Assembly: GCA_035714365.1 (NCBI GenBank)
Contig: DASTMB010000023.1
Span: 1-64,000, forward strand
Direction of reading: 5' to 3'
DNA length: 64,000 nt
Source: Mycobacteriales bacterium
GTDB lineage: Bacteria; Actinomycetota; Actinomycetes; BP-191
Each line of letters begins with the position of its first letter. Position 1 is the first letter of the stretch. Positions 60,750 through 64,000 of this stretch are shown one piece after another. The position numbers and the translations under genes were made by a program. The notes below the pieces were generated by a model. That model was not told the origin of the DNA, searched no databases, and saw only the letters and a list, made by a program, of their open reading frames with translations.

Positions 60750-61595
60750 GTGCGCCGCCACCTCGCCGCCCTCGCCGTCGCCGCCGCGGCGGCCGCCGCC
60801 GTGCCGACCGTCCAGGCCGCCCCGCCGCTGCGCCACGTCGCGATGGGCGACTCGTACAGCGCCGCCTCCGGCGTCCTGCCGCCCGACCCGGCGGCGCCGC
60901 CGCACTGCCTGCGGTCGACGCGGAACTTCGCGCACGTCATCGCCGCCACGACCGGCGCCGCGCTCACCGACGTGACGTGCGGCGCCGCGGAGACGCGGCA
61001 CTACTCCGAGCCGCAGTACGACGACGTGCCGCCGCAGCTCGACGCGCTCGCGCGGGACACGCAGCTCGTCACGATGACGATCGGCGGCAACGACAGCGGC
61101 GTGTTCATCAACGCCGTCACGCAGTGCGGCGCCGCCGGCCTCTCGACCCTCGGCCAGGGCAGCCCGTGCCGCGACCGCTACGGCACGTCGTTCGAGGACA
61201 CGATCCGGAGCACGACGTACCCGTCACTGGTCAACGCCCTGCGCGCGGTGCGCGAGCGCGCGCCGCGGGCGAAGGTCGCGATCCTCGGCTACCCGTGGAT
61301 CCTGCCCCCGGCGGTCGGCTGCTTCGACAAGATGCCGGTGGCCCAGGGGGACGTGCCCTACCTGCGCGGCGTCCAGGCGACGTTGAACGACGCGGTCGCG
61401 CGCGCGGCGGCGGCGACCGGTGCGATCTACGTCGACCTCACCGCCGCCTCCGAGGGGCACGACGCGTGCCAGCCACTGGGCGTGCGCTGGGTCGAGCCGG
61501 TGCTCCAGTCCACGAACCCGGTCGTCGTCCACCCGAACGCGCTCGGCGAGGCCGAGATGGCCGCGCGGGCGATCGCGGTGCTGCGGCTGCGCTAG
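60750..61595 (+). CDS. Secreted SGNH/GDSL-family esterase
   Basis: 281 residues from GTG 60750 (GGGAG six bases upstream). Signal peptide (LAALAVAAAAAAAVPTVQA). The SGNH blocks are complete: block I AMGDSYSAASGV (Ser), block II Gly near VTCGAAETRHY, block III TIGGNDSGVF (Asn), block V VVHPNALGEAEMA (His); no separate Asp before His is clear. Paired Cys (HCLR..DVTC; TQCG..PCRD; VGCF) suggest three disulphides as in Streptomyces scabies-type esterases. Acts outside the cell on ester substrates. Confidence 0.88.
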   Translation: MRRHLAALAVAAAAAAAVPTVQAAPPLRHVAMGDSYSAASGVLPPDPAAPPHCLRSTRNFAHVIAATTGAALTDVTCGAAETRHYSEPQYDDVPPQLDALARDTQLVTMTIGGNDSGVFINAVTQCGAAGLSTLGQGSPCRDRYGTSFEDTIRSTTYPSLVNALRAVRERAPRAKVAILGYPWILPPAVGCFDKMPVAQGDVPYLRGVQATLNDAVARAAAATGAIYVDLTAASEGHDACQPLGVRWVEPVLQSTNPVVVHPNALGEAEMAARAIAVLRLR

Positions 61596-61599
61596 CCGG

Positions 61600-61800
61600 T
61601 CAGTGGCAGTCGACGAGCCGGGCCCAGACGGGGTCGCGGTTCGCCTCGATGCAGGGCAGCTTGGTCGGGTCGCCGCTGTCGAAGCACCAGTCGCCGGCGG
61701 TGCGGGGCACGCACGGCGCGGCGGCCGTGGCGGCGGCGGGGACGAGCAGGAACGGCACGGCGGCACCGGCGGCCGCCAGGAGAGCGATGCGTAGGGTCAT
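61600..61800 (-). CDS. Small secreted cysteine-containing protein
   Basis: 66 residues from ATG 61800. Signal peptide (LRIALLAAAGAAVPFLLVPAAATA), then a 38-residue mature part with four Cys (APCVP, DWCFD, LPCIE, VDCH) suggesting two disulphides. TACCGT about 9 bases before ATG and no ribosome-binding site suggest a leaderless message. Convergent with the SGNH gene, four bases apart. Function unknown. Confidence 0.65.
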   Translation of the reverse strand: MTLRIALLAAAGAAVPFLLVPAAATAAAPCVPRTAGDWCFDSGDPTKLPCIEANRDPVWARLVDCH

Positions 61801-61981
61801 CCGCCGACGGTAGCGGCCCGGGCGCGCCCTGGTAAGGGCGGTCCCGCGTCCCCGGCACAGGAGGCGCGGCCGGCGCGGCGAAGACGAGGGTCCGGCCGCG
61901 CGCGTGCCCGTCCCGCGCGGCGGCGTCCCGTGTCGCCCGGGGCGCCTGGCCCTACCCCGGCGACGGACGGAGGTGATCGAT

Positions 61982-62176
61982 TTGTCGAAGCGCATCGCCG
62001 TTCTCGCCGTCGCGGCGGCCGCCACCCTCTCGTTCGGGCTCGGTGGCACGCCCGCCGGCGCGTCCGACTGCATCAGCCTGTTCACAACGCCCGTCCAGTG
62101 CGTCGAGGAGAGCGTGAACCACGTGGTGGCGTCCTGCCTGCAGGGCACACAGGTCACCTGCCTCCCCTCGAGCTAG
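61982..62176 (+). CDS. Small secreted cysteine-containing protein
   Basis: 64 residues from TTG 61982; GGAGGTGATC (61969-61978), a near-perfect anti-16S match, lies 8 bases (from GGAGG) before TTG, which decides the start over GTG 61973 that falls inside it. Signal peptide (RIAVLAVAAAATLSFGLGGTPAGA), then four Cys in about 37 residues (ASDCIS, PVQCVE, VASCLQ, VTCLP). Similar in size and Cys number to the product of the divergent gene at 61600-61800, but not alike in sequence. The next 257 bases hold no supported gene. Confidence 0.65.
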   Translation: MSKRIAVLAVAAAATLSFGLGGTPAGASDCISLFTTPVQCVEESVNHVVASCLQGTQVTCLPSS

Positions 62177-62433
62177 ACCCGTGACGCCGGCGGGGGTTCG
62201 GTCCCCGCGGGCGCACGACGCCCGGGACCCGGGCGGCACCGGGCTTCGGCACCCGGCGCCGGCCGTTCGGCGGTCCGCGGGCACGCACACGTCAGCCACG
62301 GCGCCCGGAGCGTCGCGCCCGGCAGGGACGGCACGACCTGCCAGGGGCGCGCGCCCGGGCGCCGCGGCGTGTCCGCCGGTGCTGGCGGGTCCCGGCCACG
62401 AGGCGTAGAAAGGCCGGGAAACGGGGGTGAGCC

Positions 62434-63006
62434 ATGAGCTGGCTGCGCGACCGCGTGGAGTCGCCCGCCACGGCGACGCTGTCGCTGGGCACGGGCGGCG
62501 AGCCCTGGGTGCCGCACGTCCTCGACGGCGTCTCCCCGGACGTGCTGCGCGCGCTGACCTACGCCGTCCTGGACGAGCGCGAGGCGGACGGGGTGCTGTC
62601 GTTCGTGCTCACGCCGTGGCCCCGGCTGGACGCGCTGGGCCGGCCGCGGCACGACCGCGACCGCGCGGTCGACGTGCCCGTCGCGGGCCGCGCGTGGACC
62701 GACCTGATGAAGCGGTGCCGGGTGCCCGAGGTGCTGCGCGAACGCCCGCCGCGCATCGGCGACGCGTTCGCGCTGCTGCTCACCCGCCCGTCCGCGCGCG
62801 GGCTGCTGCACCCGGTCGGGCCGGTCGTGGACGTGACGGCGGACGCGCGGGACGCGGCCCGCGCGGCGTTCTACGGCGCGGTCGCGGCGCCGTTGACCGA
62901 GGACGTGGCGGACGTGGTGGCCGCCCCCGAGACGGGGCACGCCGAACGCGTCGCGGAGCCGCCGGAGTGGACGGCGCACGTGCGCGGCGAGGGGGCGCGG
63001 TCGTGA
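62434..63006 (+). CDS. Hypothetical soluble protein
   Basis: 190 residues from ATG 62434 (GGGGGTGA four bases upstream). SWLRDRVESPATATLSLGTG opens it; VSPDVLRALTYAVLDEREADGVLSFVLTPWPRL and RVPEVLRERPPRIGDAFALLLTRP follow; no signal or membrane segment. No family recognised. GTGA overlap with the following metallo-beta-lactamase-fold gene indicates a joint function, for example as a regulatory or substrate-binding partner. Confidence 0.65.
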   Translation: MSWLRDRVESPATATLSLGTGGEPWVPHVLDGVSPDVLRALTYAVLDEREADGVLSFVLTPWPRLDALGRPRHDRDRAVDVPVAGRAWTDLMKRCRVPEVLRERPPRIGDAFALLLTRPSARGLLHPVGPVVDVTADARDAARAAFYGAVAAPLTEDVADVVAAPETGHAERVAEPPEWTAHVRGEGARS

Positions 63007-64000
63007 CCGTCGGACCCGTGGAGGCGCTGGGGGCCAAGGATTTCGACGCGTCGCAGCCGTTCGTGGCGAGCCTGCGGCCGACCGACCTCGTCTACTTCCT
63101 GCTCAACGTCGGCGACGGCGACACGCAGCTCGTCGTGCTGCCGGACTCGCCCGCCGGCCGGCGCGCGATCGTCGTCGACTGCGCCACGTCGCGGAAGCTG
63201 CCGGCGCTGGTCGCCGCGCTCGGCGACGCGGGCGTGCTGCGCCAGCCGCCGCCGGGGCGGCCGCTGTTCGAGCTGGTCGTCGCGACCCACCCGCACGAGG
63301 ACCACATCGGCGGGATGCACGAGTTCCTCGAGAAGCTCGGCGACCTGGTCGGGGAGTTCTGGGAGCCGGGGTACTTCCACACCGGCTCGTCGTACCTGGA
63401 GCTGATGCGCGTCCTCGAGGACCTGGAGGCCGCCGGCAACGGCGTGCGGCACTCGCAGCCGACGAGCGGCTACACGCGCTACATCGGCGACGTTCAGGTC
63501 ATGGTGATGACGCCGGCGATCTGGCTGCGCAACCGGTTCGACACGTTCGGCGTCGAGATCAACAACGCGTCGATCGCGATGCGGCTGGAGTACCCGGCCA
63601 GCCGGGCGCGGCAGGCCAACGGCGCCCGCGACTACGTGCGCACCAACCCGCGCCGCATCCTCCTGGGCGCCGACGCGCAGACGGTGTCGTGGGCGCACGC
63701 GCTGACCGACTTCCCGGAGCTGCACACCGAACGCTCCGAGGCGGCGAAGGCGCTGCGCGTCGCGCTCGGCACGGACCCGCTCCGGGCGGACGTGTTCAAG
63801 GTGCCGCACCACCTGAGCAAGCACGGGCTGTCGCTGGAGCTGGTCGAGCAGGTGGCGCCATCGCTGTCGCTGGTGTCCAGCGTCGGCGGCGGCGGCAAGT
63901 ACAACTTCCCGCACGCGGTGTCGCAGGAGGCGTTGCGGGAGGCGTTGCAGGCGACGACGTCGGGGCGCGCCAAGCGCAAGCCGGACCACGAGCTCGGCGT
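63003..64000 (+). CDS. Metallo-beta-lactamase-fold hydrolase (partial, runs off right edge)
   Basis: At least 332 residues from GTG 63003, with no stop before the window ends. VYFLLNVGDGDTQLVVLPD, VVDCAT, then VVATHPHEDHIGGMHEFL give the canonical H-x-H-x-D-H metal site, RRILLGADAQTVSW supplies the later Asp, and VFKVPHHLSKHG the final His. The early NVGDGD-T and late PHH-x-S-x-H-G recall ComEC-type MBL proteins. No membrane segment in the visible part. Likely acts on a phosphodiester or nucleotide; the substrate is unknown. Confidence 0.8.
   Translation, partial: MTVGPVEALGAKDFDASQPFVASLRPTDLVYFLLNVGDGDTQLVVLPDSPAGRRAIVVDCATSRKLPALVAALGDAGVLRQPPPGRPLFELVVATHPHEDHIGGMHEFLEKLGDLVGEFWEPGYFHTGSSYLELMRVLEDLEAAGNGVRHSQPTSGYTRYIGDVQVMVMTPAIWLRNRFDTFGVEINNASIAMRLEYPASRARQANGARDYVRTNPRRILLGADAQTVSWAHALTDFPELHTERSEAAKALRVALGTDPLRADVFKVPHHLSKHGLSLELVEQVAPSLSLVSSVGGGGKYNFPHAVSQEALREALQATTSGRAKRKPDHELG

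Overview
The window is high-GC DNA with frequent GTG starts, pervasive 4-bp ATGA/GTGA gene overlaps, a WhiB-family regulator and extracellular YD-repeat proteins. Together these point to an actinomycete. I cannot name the genus from the sequence. Most of the window is an accessory region: the backbone of an integrative/conjugative element, then a dense defence island, then a tandem array of attachment-site copies with small cargo, and only then what looks like ordinary chromosome.

Left (1-13.8 kb): conjugation backbone. A probable IS481 transposase start runs off the left edge next to an excisionase-like gene. A minus-strand trio (lipoprotein, HTH, xis-like) is divergent, across a repeat-rich operator region, from a plus-strand type IV secretion operon. 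That operon encodes a VirB6/TrbL-like channel, VirB2-like pilin, PrgI/VirB3-like protein, VirB4 ATPase, SLT-M23 murein hydrolase, VirD4 coupling protein and a replication-relaxation protein. XRE and WhiB-HTH regulators, a two-component system and anchored extracytoplasmic proteins (one frameshifted) follow. No relaxase is visible, and the only integrase is the broken one at 34.5 kb.

Middle (13.8-33 kb): defence island. A truncated gene marks the junction. Then come Hachiman (hamB-hamA, with a CIRCE-type inverted repeat upstream of hamA), the AbiE toxin-antitoxin pair (with a perfect inverted-repeat operator), a winged-helix gene, a four-gene type II CBASS operon (CD-NTase, E1-E2 Cap2, JAB Cap3, PD-(D/E)xK-like candidate effector), a lower-GC three-gene unit (soluble GAF-like sensor kinase, receiver protein, ComEC-like metallo-beta-lactamase-fold protein) that I regard as the best candidate for an undescribed system, a frameshifted alpha/beta hydrolase, and a DUF6119/TIGR04141-family protein.

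Right of centre (33-44 kb): five direct repeats of the 3' half of tRNA-Thr(TGT), one of them degenerate, separate small cargo modules. The cargo is a hypothetical gene, a frameshifted tyrosine integrase with an RHS protein and 2-TM partner, a BAAT-type hydrolase, and a membrane-protein pair. This looks like tandem accretion of related integrase elements at one tRNA site.

Right (44-64 kb): probable chromosome. A 3265-residue secreted YD-repeat protein ends in an HExxH metallopeptidase-like tip and overlaps a small lipoprotein gene. A GGDEF protein is coupled to a CarH-like B12-binding protein. TetR/VOC, a secreted lipase, an SGNH esterase, two tiny secreted proteins, and a metallo-beta-lactamase-fold protein cut by the right edge follow.
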